Shown piece after piece: positions 7,250-14,813 of a stretch of DNA of 16,996 bases. Positions within the stretch are counted from its first letter, which is position 1; each line of letters opens with the position of its first letter. The stretch covers positions 1 through 16,996 of the forward strand of contig JBOGWA010000030.1 of the NCBI GenBank assembly GCA_050693155.1, in the 5' to 3' direction. Made by a program: the position numbers and the translations under genes. Below the pieces are notes generated by a model. The model was given only the letters and a program-made list of their open reading frames with translations. It had not been told where the DNA came from and searched no databases. This stretch comes from JBOGWA01 sp050693155 (GTDB taxonomy: Bacteria > Actinomycetota > UBA4738 > CALAEC01).

Positions 7250-7950
7250 TCATATCCGAGCCTATGGAACGGCGGGCGGGGCGCGCTCGCGCCGTCGCCG
7301 CCCTTGTGAGCGCCGCCCTTTTCCTCGCGGCGTGCGGAACCCCGATGGGGGGCGCCGCGGAGGAGCTCGACGCCATCGCCGAGGTCCCCCAGCTCGGAGG
7401 ACCCGCCGCCGAGATCGGAGGAGCGGGGGGCGCCGCGGAGGCCTTTGGTGAAGAGGCGGTCGAAACTGAGGAGGCCGCTCCCCCCGGGCTTCACATCACG
7501 AACGTCCAGATCTCCCCCACCACGCCGGCGCTCCGGGACGCGATCAACTTCACCGGATTCGAGTCGGGAGGCCCGGGAGCCCTCCTCGAACTACCGATCT
7601 TCGGGCTCAACGAGCGCCAGGAGCTCTACTACCTCATCGTTTCGGTCATCAACGAGGGGAAGGACATCGTCCGGAACCTCGAAGGACGGGCCGACTTCTT
7701 CGACGCGAAGGGCCGCCTCATCTGGTCGGAGACGCAGTTCCTCACGCACCTGCCGACCCGGCTCCAGCTGAACCCGCCCTCGCTGCCGAACAAGGCGGAG
7801 AAGCAGCCTCCCCTCGGCCCGGACCTCGAGGGGTACGACCTCTATTTCTTCCCGACGAACGTCGGTCTCTTCACGTTTTCGGTGCCCGACACCTCGATCG
7901 CAAAACGTGTCCGATCCTGGACGCTTACCTTCCTCGTGAGCCAGGTATGA
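7234..7950 (+). CDS. Predicted lipoprotein of unknown function
   Basis: The protein (238 aa from ATG 7234, or 228 aa from ATG 7264) has a hydrophobic core ending in a lipobox LAAC with the lipidated Cys at residue 34, so it should be exported and lipid-anchored outside the cytoplasmic membrane. A low-complexity Ala/Gly/Glu linker (about 38-85) leads to a single compact domain (about 87-238) with alternating polar/hydrophobic strands, probably a beta-sandwich; PGLHITNVQISPTTPALRD begins it. I recognise no family. GCGAGG five bases before ATG 7234 supports that start, which overlaps the previous gene by 16 bases; ATG 7264 gives a more ordinary signal peptide (MERRAGRARA) but lacks a Shine-Dalgarno. 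Its stop overlaps the next start by four bases (ATGA), so the three genes are coupled. It may be a partner of the large anchored protein or of the binding protein that follows. Confidence 0.8.
   Translation: MVPYLVISEPMERRAGRARAVAALVSAALFLAACGTPMGGAAEELDAIAEVPQLGGPAAEIGGAGGAAEAFGEEAVETEEAAPPGLHITNVQISPTTPALRDAINFTGFESGGPGALLELPIFGLNERQELYYLIVSVINEGKDIVRNLEGRADFFDAKGRLIWSETQFLTHLPTRLQLNPPSLPNKAEKQPPLGPDLEGYDLYFFPTNVGLFTFSVPDTSIAKRVRSWTLTFLVSQV
7347..7441 (+). repeat. 17-bp direct repeat pair within the lipoprotein linker
   Basis: GGGGGGCGCCGCGGAGG occurs at 7347-7363 and again at 7425-7441, 78 bases apart, a multiple of three. It encodes GGAAE-type linker sequence both times. The spacing and frame suggest expansion of a disordered linker by in-frame duplication. 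Confidence 0.6.
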
Positions 7951-9200
7951 GCCGCCACCGGACGAGGCTCCTGCGACTCGCGCTGGCGGTGGGTCTGTTG
8001 GGCGTCTCGTGCGGCGGGGGATCGGGCGCCGCAGACGAGGGTTCGGTCCCCGTGAAGGTAGGACTCCTGTACACGCTCTCGGGGTTCGGCGGGGATCTCG
8101 CGCAGGCGGCGCTCGGCTCTGCGGCGCTCGCCGCGACGGACGGAAACGGCCGCGGCTACGAGATCGAGATCGTCGACGCCGACTATGGGGGGAAGCCCAA
8201 GCGGGCGGCAGGCGTCGCCGAGCGCCTCGCCGATCAGGGCGTCGCGGGGATCGTGGTCGCCTCCGACGACCCGGCGCTCGTTGACGCCCTGTCGGAGTTC
8301 GACCGCGTTCCGCTGCTCTATGCCCTCATCGCCGACGACGAGGCGGTCAGCACCGACTCCGCGAGCTTCCGCGTGGCGCCGTCGAATTCACTCCAGGCGG
8401 AGACGCTCGCCGGCTTCATGGTCGACGACCGTGGGTACAAGCGCGTGGTCGTCGTTAACGACGACACCGATTTCGGCAGGGCCGGGGGAGACGCGATCGA
8501 GCAGCGCCTGGAATCAGAAGGTGCGCGCGTCGTCCTCCGCGAGGAATTCGAGCGGGGTGGGGACGTCAGCACCCTCACAACGACCGCCGGACAGAAGCGC
8601 GCGGAAGCCCTGGTGATCTGGACCGAAGACACCGGGGAGTCGGCTCGTATCACGATTGAGGCCCACACGACGAGGCAGTCCTACCAGGTCGTGCTCTCGG
8701 GCAATCAGGCGACCTTCCGCTTCGGGAAGAACGCCTCGAGCCAGGTCGTTCCGACGGCGTTCGTGGAGGGGATCCTCTCGGTCGGCACGTGGTCGGGACC
8801 GTGGTTCGACCTACCCCGCATGCGCGGGTTCTACGAGCGCTTCCAGGAAGAGAACGACGCGCTTGCACCGGTTCAGGCCGTGCAGATCTACGACGCTGTG
8901 CTCCTCATCGGTGAGGCCGCCCGTCGAGCCGACGGCGCGACCGCAGGGGCCGTCGTGGACGGCCTCGAGAGCATCGAGAACTTCGAAGGCGCGGGCGTGC
9001 CGCTCTCGTTCAGCCCCACCGATCACGAGGCCATCGACACCGAGGACATGGCGATCCTGGCGTTCACAAAGAATCCCGACTCAGCCGGCGGCGACCTCGC
9101 GCCGGACGTGAGCACCGGCGGCGGGTTCTTCACCATCGACACAATCACCGCCGAGCTGCCACCGGAACTGTCATACCTACTGGAGGGACTCCCCGAATGA
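7947..9200 (+). CDS. Periplasmic-type substrate-binding lipoprotein of ABC importer (Peripla_BP_6-like)
   Basis: The 417-residue protein starts with a basic region and hydrophobic core ending in LGVSC (Cys 22), a slightly non-canonical lipobox, followed by a Gly/Ser linker. The mature part has the fold signature of branched-chain amino acid/amide-type (LivJ-like) binding proteins: VKVGLLYTLSGFGGDLA at the first strand, then alternating alpha/beta units such as YEIEIVDADYGGKPKRAAGVAE, GVAGIVVASDD, RVPLLYALIADD, YKRVVVVNDDTDFGRAGGDAIEQ and ALVIWTEDTG. It would capture a small ligand outside the membrane and deliver it to LivH/LivM. It differs strongly from the second binding protein at 12219-13910, so the two are not recent duplicates. 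ATGA overlaps join it to genes on both sides. The ligand is not predictable; amino acids, amides and small aromatics are all known for this family. Confidence 0.88.
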   Translation: MSRHRTRLLRLALAVGLLGVSCGGGSGAADEGSVPVKVGLLYTLSGFGGDLAQAALGSAALAATDGNGRGYEIEIVDADYGGKPKRAAGVAERLADQGVAGIVVASDDPALVDALSEFDRVPLLYALIADDEAVSTDSASFRVAPSNSLQAETLAGFMVDDRGYKRVVVVNDDTDFGRAGGDAIEQRLESEGARVVLREEFERGGDVSTLTTTAGQKRAEALVIWTEDTGESARITIEAHTTRQSYQVVLSGNQATFRFGKNASSQVVPTAFVEGILSVGTWSGPWFDLPRMRGFYERFQEENDALAPVQAVQIYDAVLLIGEAARRADGATAGAVVDGLESIENFEGAGVPLSFSPTDHEAIDTEDMAILAFTKNPDSAGGDLAPDVSTGGGFFTIDTITAELPPELSYLLEGLPE

Positions 9201-11230
9201 ACCGGGTCAAGGCATGTGGAGTGGTCGCTGGCACGGTCGTGCTGCTCGTCGCCTCGATGGGGCCGGTGAGGGCACGCGACTGGTACGTCGCGGGTGGCGG
9301 TGACAATTTCCGGTCTGGATACAACTCCGAGGAGAAGCCCCCGTACTTCGTCCGGTCCGGGAAGGGCGCGATCCAGCCGAAGCCCGAATGGATAACGAAG
9401 TTCTCCGACCTTCCCTCCGGCGTCTTTCCGATGGGCGGACTGATCGTCGCCGAGGGGAAGGTCATCTTTGGCGGCGGCTCGACGAATTCGATCGTTGCGC
9501 TCAACCAGGAGACCGGGCTTCCCGAGTGGCGGTTCCAGCCGGATCCGCGCGGCAGCCGGTTCAACCCAGGGGACGGGTATTCGGGCAACTACCCGGCGAC
9601 GAATGCCCCTTGGTACAACGACGGGGTCGTATACGGGACGTTCTCGAACGGCACGCTCTACGCGCTCAGCGCGAGCAGCGGGCAAAAGATCTGGCGATGG
9701 GAGGTCCCCGCCCCCGGCGCGCCGGGCGAGGTCACCGACCACGTCCTCGACGCCGAGGTCGAGTGGGACTACACGAACCCGGATCACGCCGCCAATCCTC
9801 TTCGGGCCGAGGTCGCACCGTTCACCGGCGACTACCCGAAGTTCAATTCGGCCGTGTCGTACTGCGACGACCAAGTGTTCGTCATGACGCTCGACTCGCG
9901 CGTGTTCGCCGTGGACGCAACGAGCGGACGAACGCAGTGGCACCGGTACGTTGGCGCTCCCGACTGGCCCGGCGAGTTCGTGTGGCCCGAGTTCGAGAAG
10001 GGCGGGATCGTCCCCTCCTCGGGGCGTTCGACCCGGCGGTTCGAGGCACAGGCCGGCGCGGGCTGCCTTGGGGAGCACCTCTTCGTCCCGGTCGAGGACG
10101 GGTTCGTAAAGCTCCTCGACAAGGACACCGGCCGCTTCCTCGGCGCGTACAACGCGCTCCATGCCGGCGACCTCGGGTTCGCCCACGACATCGGGGCCGG
10201 CCTCGCCGATCCCGAGTCCGGCGACATCATCGTGAACACGCTCTCGAACCGGATGATCCGGCTGTCGGTCCCCGGGCTCGAACCGAGGTGGCGGCACACC
10301 GAGGATGCAGGACAGCTCTCCCTCTGCCTGAACCGGACGGACCGGTCGACCTGCACGGTTATACCCACCTCCCAGGACGTCCAAATCGATGGTCCGATCG
10401 GCGGCTCGGTCTTCGGTGGGAACCTCGTCATCGACTACGAGCACCGAGTGATCGGAAACCCAAATGAGGATGGCCACCTCTATATCTGGGACGACATCGA
10501 CGTCGAGGGACAGAACCCAAACCTCATCGCAAGGATCGCCAACGGCGACAACCCGCTTGCGGTCGAGAATCCCGATCCGGATTCCCTCTCGTACTACCTC
10601 CCGAGGGGCCAGGGCGGGCCATGGGAGCAGCGGACGACCGTGCTTTCTTCCGCCGTGGCCGGCGGCGGGGTCATCTACTACAACGCAACCTGGGAGCACG
10701 CGATCTACGGTGTGCAGTACCTCGACGCGAAGACCGACGAGGTCCTTGCAGAGCCCAAGGTCGTTTTTCGCTACGAGGCCTTCTGGGACGACACCTTCCC
10801 CTATCCCCCGTTCGGCGACACCTTCGATGAGCCAATCATCGACATCGATCTGCTCACGATGGGATCACCTGCGCTAGTCGACGGCCACCTGTACACGCAG
10901 ATCAACGACGGAAGCATCTACTCGTTCGACCTCGAGCAGCCGGTGGCCGAGACGCAGCGGAACCTCGCGGTGCTCGGTTCGGGCCTCGTGCCGTTCATCC
11001 CGACCTGGGACGACCCCCGCGGCGCTTTCGACCGGATCTGGACCCCCGCCGATTGGTACAAGAACCAGATCGGCCCGAAGTCATTCCGGCTGCCCACCCC
11101 CGCGATGGCCATTCCATTCGGCACCCCGCTCCTCGGCCTCGGGGTGTGGCTCTACCTGCGACGCCGGAGATCACGCGACGTGATCAAGGCGGGCGCCTCC
11201 GTTCCGAGGGGGGAGTACTTGTGGCCGTAG
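9197..11230 (+). CDS. Secreted PQQ-like beta-propeller with C-terminal membrane/wall-anchor tail
   Basis: The 677-residue protein has a signal peptide (cleavage about VRA-R27) and repeated PQQ-type propeller motifs ending in Trp or equivalent: SIVALNQETGLPEWRF (98-113), TLYALSASSGQKIWRW (153-168), RVFAVDATSGRTQWHRY (235-251), FVKLLDKDTGRFLGAY (303-318), then weaker ones at about 427, 503 and 573, fitting a seven- or eight-bladed propeller. There is no CxxCH haem site and no vicinal Cys pair like that of PQQ alcohol dehydrogenases, so a non-enzymatic binding or scaffold role is more likely. The C-terminus has LPTPA (632-636), a hydrophobic segment (about 637-654), RRRR, and a 19-residue tail. 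This resembles a sorting signal but could be a plain anchor. GGAGGGA at 9182-9188 is a good ribosome binding site for ATG 9197, which overlaps the previous stop. The sortase-fold gene follows directly. Confidence 0.85.
   Translation: MNRVKACGVVAGTVVLLVASMGPVRARDWYVAGGGDNFRSGYNSEEKPPYFVRSGKGAIQPKPEWITKFSDLPSGVFPMGGLIVAEGKVIFGGGSTNSIVALNQETGLPEWRFQPDPRGSRFNPGDGYSGNYPATNAPWYNDGVVYGTFSNGTLYALSASSGQKIWRWEVPAPGAPGEVTDHVLDAEVEWDYTNPDHAANPLRAEVAPFTGDYPKFNSAVSYCDDQVFVMTLDSRVFAVDATSGRTQWHRYVGAPDWPGEFVWPEFEKGGIVPSSGRSTRRFEAQAGAGCLGEHLFVPVEDGFVKLLDKDTGRFLGAYNALHAGDLGFAHDIGAGLADPESGDIIVNTLSNRMIRLSVPGLEPRWRHTEDAGQLSLCLNRTDRSTCTVIPTSQDVQIDGPIGGSVFGGNLVIDYEHRVIGNPNEDGHLYIWDDIDVEGQNPNLIARIANGDNPLAVENPDPDSLSYYLPRGQGGPWEQRTTVLSSAVAGGGVIYYNATWEHAIYGVQYLDAKTDEVLAEPKVVFRYEAFWDDTFPYPPFGDTFDEPIIDIDLLTMGSPALVDGHLYTQINDGSIYSFDLEQPVAETQRNLAVLGSGLVPFIPTWDDPRGAFDRIWTPADWYKNQIGPKSFRLPTPAMAIPFGTPLLGLGVWLYLRRRRSRDVIKAGASVPRGEYLWP
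11206..11215 (+). promoter_or_regulatory. Strong Shine-Dalgarno fixing the GTG start of the sortase-like gene
   Basis: GAGGGGGGAG ends five bases before GTG 11221. The frame is open further upstream to 11053, but that extension lies entirely inside the propeller gene and reads as Arg/Pro/His-rich shadow sequence. The site therefore decides the start and gives a 10-base overlap with the propeller gene. Confidence 0.65.
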
Positions 11231-11832
11231 ACGATCTTGCGTATTCGGATGTACGGGCGCTTCGAATCCCATGGCGAAGGATTCTCGTCGGGGTCGGCGT
11301 CGCAGTCGGCCTGGTCGGCGGCGGATTCGTCACGACGAATACGTATTCGCTTCTTTGGCAGCGGCATCTCGAGGGGCAGTGGGCCACAGTCCTCGCATCC
11401 GGAACCGCGTCCACATCCGCGATGGGCGACCCGGTGGCCAAGATCATCATTCCCGATCTCGGACTGGAACGCGTGGTCGTCGAGGGCGTCGGCGGCTCGG
11501 CGCTTCGAAAGGGCCCGGGCCATCTCCCAGGATCTTCACTCCCGGGCGAGCTCGGGAACTCGGTCGTTCGCGGGCACCGCCTGCTGTGGTCTGGCCCATT
11601 CAGAAACCTCGACCGCCTCGACTACGGATCGAGGATCCTTGTGCAGACGCAGGGCGGAACCGCCGTCTATCTGGTGGCCGGGGTGTTCCAGCTGGACGAG
11701 GACCGAACGGATTTCTACGAGGACACCGTGCTCCCGTACCTCACGCTCGTGACCAGCGACCCGCCGTTTCGCGCAAACCGGATGCTCGTGATTCGCGCCG
11801 TTATGGTCGAACGAAACGGAGAGCCGATATGA
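11221..11832 (+). CDS. Class E-like sortase-fold protein with catalytic Cys replaced by Ser
   Basis: The 203-residue protein starts at GTG 11221. It has a short cytoplasmic N-terminus, one transmembrane helix (about 18-38), and a sortase domain (about 70-200). The domain matches class E sortases: AKIIIPDLGLERVVVEGV, KGPGHLPGSSLPGELGNSVV, the catalytic His in RGHR (H119), then GPFRNLDRLDYGSRILVQT. The block that should read TLxTC reads TLVTS (S179, codon AGC at 11755-11757), followed by DPPFRANR with a candidate catalytic Arg at R187. Sortases are membrane transpeptidases that attach surface proteins to the cell wall using a Cys thiol; without it the protein is probably inactive in classical transpeptidation, or uses Ser, or acts as a binding or assembly factor (inference). 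It lies directly after a propeller with a sorting-signal-like tail and overlaps the following gene by four bases (ATGA). A single base (TGC to AGC) separates it from the canonical residue. Confidence 0.85.
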   Translation: MAVDDLAYSDVRALRIPWRRILVGVGVAVGLVGGGFVTTNTYSLLWQRHLEGQWATVLASGTASTSAMGDPVAKIIIPDLGLERVVVEGVGGSALRKGPGHLPGSSLPGELGNSVVRGHRLLWSGPFRNLDRLDYGSRILVQTQGGTAVYLVAGVFQLDEDRTDFYEDTVLPYLTLVTSDPPFRANRMLVIRAVMVERNGEPI

Positions 11833-12215
11833 GACCTGGCCTCAGACGGGTGGCCGGCGCCCTCGTAGCCTGGCCCGGACGGATCGAGACACCGGCGCTC
11901 GTGAAGCGACGACTGCTCGTCGTGTCGATGGCCATGTCGCTCATCCTGACCGGCTTCATCGTGCTCCAGACTTCCTACGCGGACGCGCCGTTCACCAACC
12001 AGCAGCTCGAGGACCTCTCGGGACTTCCGCGTCCGCCCGTCCCGTACGTGTCGACCGACGGCGGCTCGATGAAGCAGCTCACGCCCGCAGAGGTCCGCCA
12101 GCTCGAGCGGATCCGCCAGCTGATCGAGCACTTCCCGGTGCCCGACGCGTTCGTGAACAGCCGCGGGACGCGAGACAATAGGGCGAGGGAGAACACACGA
12201 GAGGGAGGCGGATAG
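11829..12215 (+). CDS. Small single-pass membrane or secreted protein, unknown
   Basis: This 128-residue protein starts at ATG 11829, overlapping the sortase-like stop by four bases, with GGAGAG five bases upstream. Residues about 1-27 are basic and cytoplasmic (MRPGLRRVAGALVAWPGR, LVKRR), residues about 29-48 form one hydrophobic segment (LLVVSMAMSLILTGFIVLQT) ending in SYADA, which could be a cleavable signal. The exported part is short and polar, with Pro-rich PRPPVPY, a charged helix (LTPAEVRQLERIRQLIEHF), and an Arg/Glu-rich tail. No family is recognised. A longer open frame back to 11271 is a shadow of the sortase gene. Its position between the sortase-like gene and the second binding protein, with a three-base gap to the latter, suggests an accessory role in the surface complex. 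Confidence 0.7.
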   Translation: MRPGLRRVAGALVAWPGRIETPALVKRRLLVVSMAMSLILTGFIVLQTSYADAPFTNQQLEDLSGLPRPPVPYVSTDGGSMKQLTPAEVRQLERIRQLIEHFPVPDAFVNSRGTRDNRARENTREGGG

Positions 12216-12218
12216 ACG

Positions 12219-13910
12219 ATGCGCCGGAAGAAGAAGCGGACCACACGGCTTCCCATATCGGGTCGACCACTTCCGGAGCACGACCAAAGACGCTATCCCT
12301 ACGACCACCCAGAGCACGGGGCGCTATCGGAGGGCGACGCCTCGCGACTCGGCTTCGATACACCCATGAACCGCCGTGAGTTCTTCCACCTGTCGGGAAA
12401 GCTCGGCCTCTCCGCGATGGGAGTCTCGACGCTCTACCCGGCGTTCCTTGCCGCGTGCGGGCAGACGATCGACGAGCCCGGGCAGGGGTTCGGCGGCGGC
12501 GGGGCTGCGGGCGACACGATCAACATCGGCGTCATCTCCATCTACTCCGGCGTCGGCGCGTTCGTCGGGCAGCTCGCTAAGCACGGGGCGGAGCTCGCGG
12601 TCGAGCAGATCAACAAGCACGGCGTGAACATTCCCCGCGCGGAGAAAGGCTCGGTGTTCCTGTCGTTCGATGCCTACCAGTCCCAGACCAACGGGGGAGT
12701 GTTGGGTGGGAAGAAGCTCAACCTCATCCAGCGCGACGACAATCTCTCGGCCCAGGTTGCCGTCGCGGCTCTCCAAGAGATGAAGACGAAGTTCGACATT
12801 CAGGGGATCATCTTCGCCGGACTTCTCGACGACATCTTCGCCTGCAAGAAGCTCGTGCAGGAGTTCAACCTTCCGGCCATCGCGTGCTACTCCGACCTGT
12901 ACAGCACGAACAACCTCTTCCCACAGTCGGACTATCGGCAGGTGTATCAGATCTTCCCGCCGGACATCTGGGCGACCGAGGTTTTGGCCGACTACGCAAT
13001 CGAGGACCGGGGCTTCTCGAAGTTCGCGTTCATCGGCGACAACACCGCGGTCGGCAACCAGGGCCGGCAGATGGTCGAAAAGGCCCTCGCCGACCGCGGT
13101 TTCAGTCTGCTAACCGCCGAGCAGTACAACATCGGCGACACCGACATGACCGCGCAGATGCTGCGCGTGAAAGGCACCGGCTGCCACGCGCTGTTTCTCT
13201 GGGGCCTCGCCGGCGACACGGCTCACGGCCTCCAGAACATCGAGGCGCTCGGTGGGACCTACGATGACCGCGACACCGCGAAGTCGTCGTGGAAACCCCA
13301 GATCATGGGCTTCCCCGGCGGGGCTGCGGAGCGAACCTTCGCGGAGCTCGCCGGCGCGGCAGCCAAGAGTGGAACGGTGTCGACGTGGTATCTCGGTGGG
13401 GTCGGCTACCTTCCGGAGTTCCAAGGCGCCGTCGATCTGTTCCGTGAGCGCTGGGGTGTGGCGCCGACGGGAGGGGAAAACAACCCGGCCGACTCTGTCT
13501 TCCTGCTCGCAAAGGCATTCGATACCGCGGGGACCACCGAATCGGCAAAGGTGCTCGAGACCCTCGATCACACCGGAATCAATTTCTCCTCCGCGACACC
13601 GCACGAGTTCGCGCCCGACCGACACATCTCGCTCACGAAAGATGACATCGTGGGCGTGACGCTCGAGCGCGGGCAAGCCGTTTCCACGACCCCCGCCTAC
13701 GAGCTGGGCGCGGAGTTCGAGGTCTACCACCCACCTGGCTACATCGGCCCGACCCACTTCGTTCGACCGAATCTGGAAGCCAACATCTCGAAGTATCCGG
13801 AGCTGATGGAGATCTTCCTGACGGAGAGCTACGGGACGCAGTGCACGAAGGTTCCGGACAAGTCCGTGCCGTGGGGATTCCGTCTGACCAGCGACTGCAA
13901 GATCCACTGA
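12219..13910 (+). CDS. Tat-type lipoprotein substrate-binding protein of ABC importer (Peripla_BP_6)
   Basis: The 563-residue protein has a twin-arginine-like motif NRREFF (51-56), a hydrophobic core, and a lipobox LAAC with Cys 80, so it is predicted to be exported folded by Tat and lipid-anchored. The mature domain is LivJ-like: TINIGVISIYSGVGAFVGQL, GAELAVEQINKHG, KKLNLIQRDDNLSAQVAVAAL, then IQGIIFAGLLDD, KFAFIGDN and a C-terminal tail with two Cys (CTKV, SDCKIH). It probably feeds LivH/LivM, whose genes follow three bases later. ATG 12219 has GGGAGG ten bases upstream and gives a 49-residue basic, polar extension before the Tat motif; ATG 12366 would start right at the motif but has no Shine-Dalgarno. 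I prefer 12219 but the extension is unusual for a binding protein. It is a second, divergent binding protein in the same operon as the one at 7947-9200. Confidence 0.88.
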   Translation: MRRKKKRTTRLPISGRPLPEHDQRRYPYDHPEHGALSEGDASRLGFDTPMNRREFFHLSGKLGLSAMGVSTLYPAFLAACGQTIDEPGQGFGGGGAAGDTINIGVISIYSGVGAFVGQLAKHGAELAVEQINKHGVNIPRAEKGSVFLSFDAYQSQTNGGVLGGKKLNLIQRDDNLSAQVAVAALQEMKTKFDIQGIIFAGLLDDIFACKKLVQEFNLPAIACYSDLYSTNNLFPQSDYRQVYQIFPPDIWATEVLADYAIEDRGFSKFAFIGDNTAVGNQGRQMVEKALADRGFSLLTAEQYNIGDTDMTAQMLRVKGTGCHALFLWGLAGDTAHGLQNIEALGGTYDDRDTAKSSWKPQIMGFPGGAAERTFAELAGAAAKSGTVSTWYLGGVGYLPEFQGAVDLFRERWGVAPTGGENNPADSVFLLAKAFDTAGTTESAKVLETLDHTGINFSSATPHEFAPDRHISLTKDDIVGVTLERGQAVSTTPAYELGAEFEVYHPPGYIGPTHFVRPNLEANISKYPELMEIFLTESYGTQCTKVPDKSVPWGFRLTSDCKIH

Positions 13911-13913
13911 CCG

Positions 13914-14804
13914 ATGGACCCGCAGCTCATCCTCCAGACGGTCATCTCGGGTCTGCTACAGGGAAGCGTCTACGCGGTCCTCGCGCTCGCGTTCTCGATC
14001 ATCTACATGACCACGCGGGTCATCAACTTCGCGCAAGGCGAGCAGCTGATGATCGGCGCGTTCATCTACTTCACGATCACCGTCTCTCTCGGGCTGCCCT
14101 TCCCGATTGCGCTCGGGGTGGCCATCCTGGGCTCGATCCTCATCGGTCTCATCGTGCAGGCCGTTGGCCTCAGGCCGCTCGGACGGTTCGACCCGAATAC
14201 CAACATCGGCTGGATCCTCACAACCCTCGCTCTCGGTCTGATCCTCGTCGACGGAGCGCGGCTGATCTGGGGTGAGGAGAACCGAACGGTCCCGCCGATC
14301 ATCGACTCGCTCTTCGGTCAGCGGTCGATCTCGAACATCCCGCCGCAGAAGTACCTCATCTTCATCGTCGGGATCGCCCTCGCGCTCGTCATCGAGACGG
14401 TTCACCGACGCTCGAAGCTCGGCCGCGCGTTGCGCGCAACCGCGCACGACCGGAACACGGCTTCCCTCATGGGGATCAACACCGAGTTCATGGTCCTCTA
14501 TTCGTTCGGGCTCGCCGGCGCGCTGGCCGCGATCGGCGCCTGGCTGATCGCGCCCGTCACGTTCGTGACGTTCACGATGGGGACATTCACCGGACTGAAG
14601 GCCTTCGTCGGCGCCGTCGTTGGAGGAATCGGCTCGACGCGAGGGGCGCTCCTCGGCGGGCTCGTCGTCGGCCTTGCCGAGTCCTCGACCGTGCTCTTCC
14701 AGGCGCAGGAATGGGGAGACGCTGTCGTGTTCGTCCTCCTGATCCTCGTGTTGATGCTGAAACCGACCGGCATCCTCGGCGAGGCGCTCATCGAAAAGGT
14801 CTGA
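13914..14804 (+). CDS. livH: Branched-chain amino acid-type ABC transporter permease LivH
   Basis: The 296-residue integral membrane protein has about eight hydrophobic segments and the standard length for LivH. It carries the family signatures INFAQGE (37-43), a cytoplasmic coupling loop SKLGRALRATAHDRNTASLMGI, and the C-terminal GAVVGGIGSTRGALLGGLVVGLAES. It forms half of the transmembrane channel of a HAAT-family importer and pairs with the LivM part of the next gene. ATG 13914 lies four bases after the last base of the binding-protein stop and has no clear Shine-Dalgarno, so translation is probably coupled. The related UrtB permease for urea is an alternative by sequence family. The substrate depends on the binding proteins and is not known. 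Confidence 0.93.
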   Translation: MDPQLILQTVISGLLQGSVYAVLALAFSIIYMTTRVINFAQGEQLMIGAFIYFTITVSLGLPFPIALGVAILGSILIGLIVQAVGLRPLGRFDPNTNIGWILTTLALGLILVDGARLIWGEENRTVPPIIDSLFGQRSISNIPPQKYLIFIVGIALALVIETVHRRSKLGRALRATAHDRNTASLMGINTEFMVLYSFGLAGALAAIGAWLIAPVTFVTFTMGTFTGLKAFVGAVVGGIGSTRGALLGGLVVGLAESSTVLFQAQEWGDAVVFVLLILVLMLKPTGILGEALIEKV

Positions 14805-14813
14805 CCGAAAGAC

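Noticed and set aside
9023..10699. 558-codon open frame on the minus strand opposite the propeller gene
   Set aside because: Antisense shadow of a GC-rich gene: composition dominated by Arg, Asp, Val, Pro and Gly, no domain pattern, and the plus strand shows clear propeller repeats in phase.
9197..11230. PQQ-dependent alcohol/methanol dehydrogenase
   Set aside because: No vicinal Cys pair, no cytochrome gene or CxxCH in the neighbourhood, and a C-terminal anchor instead; only the propeller repeat type is supported.
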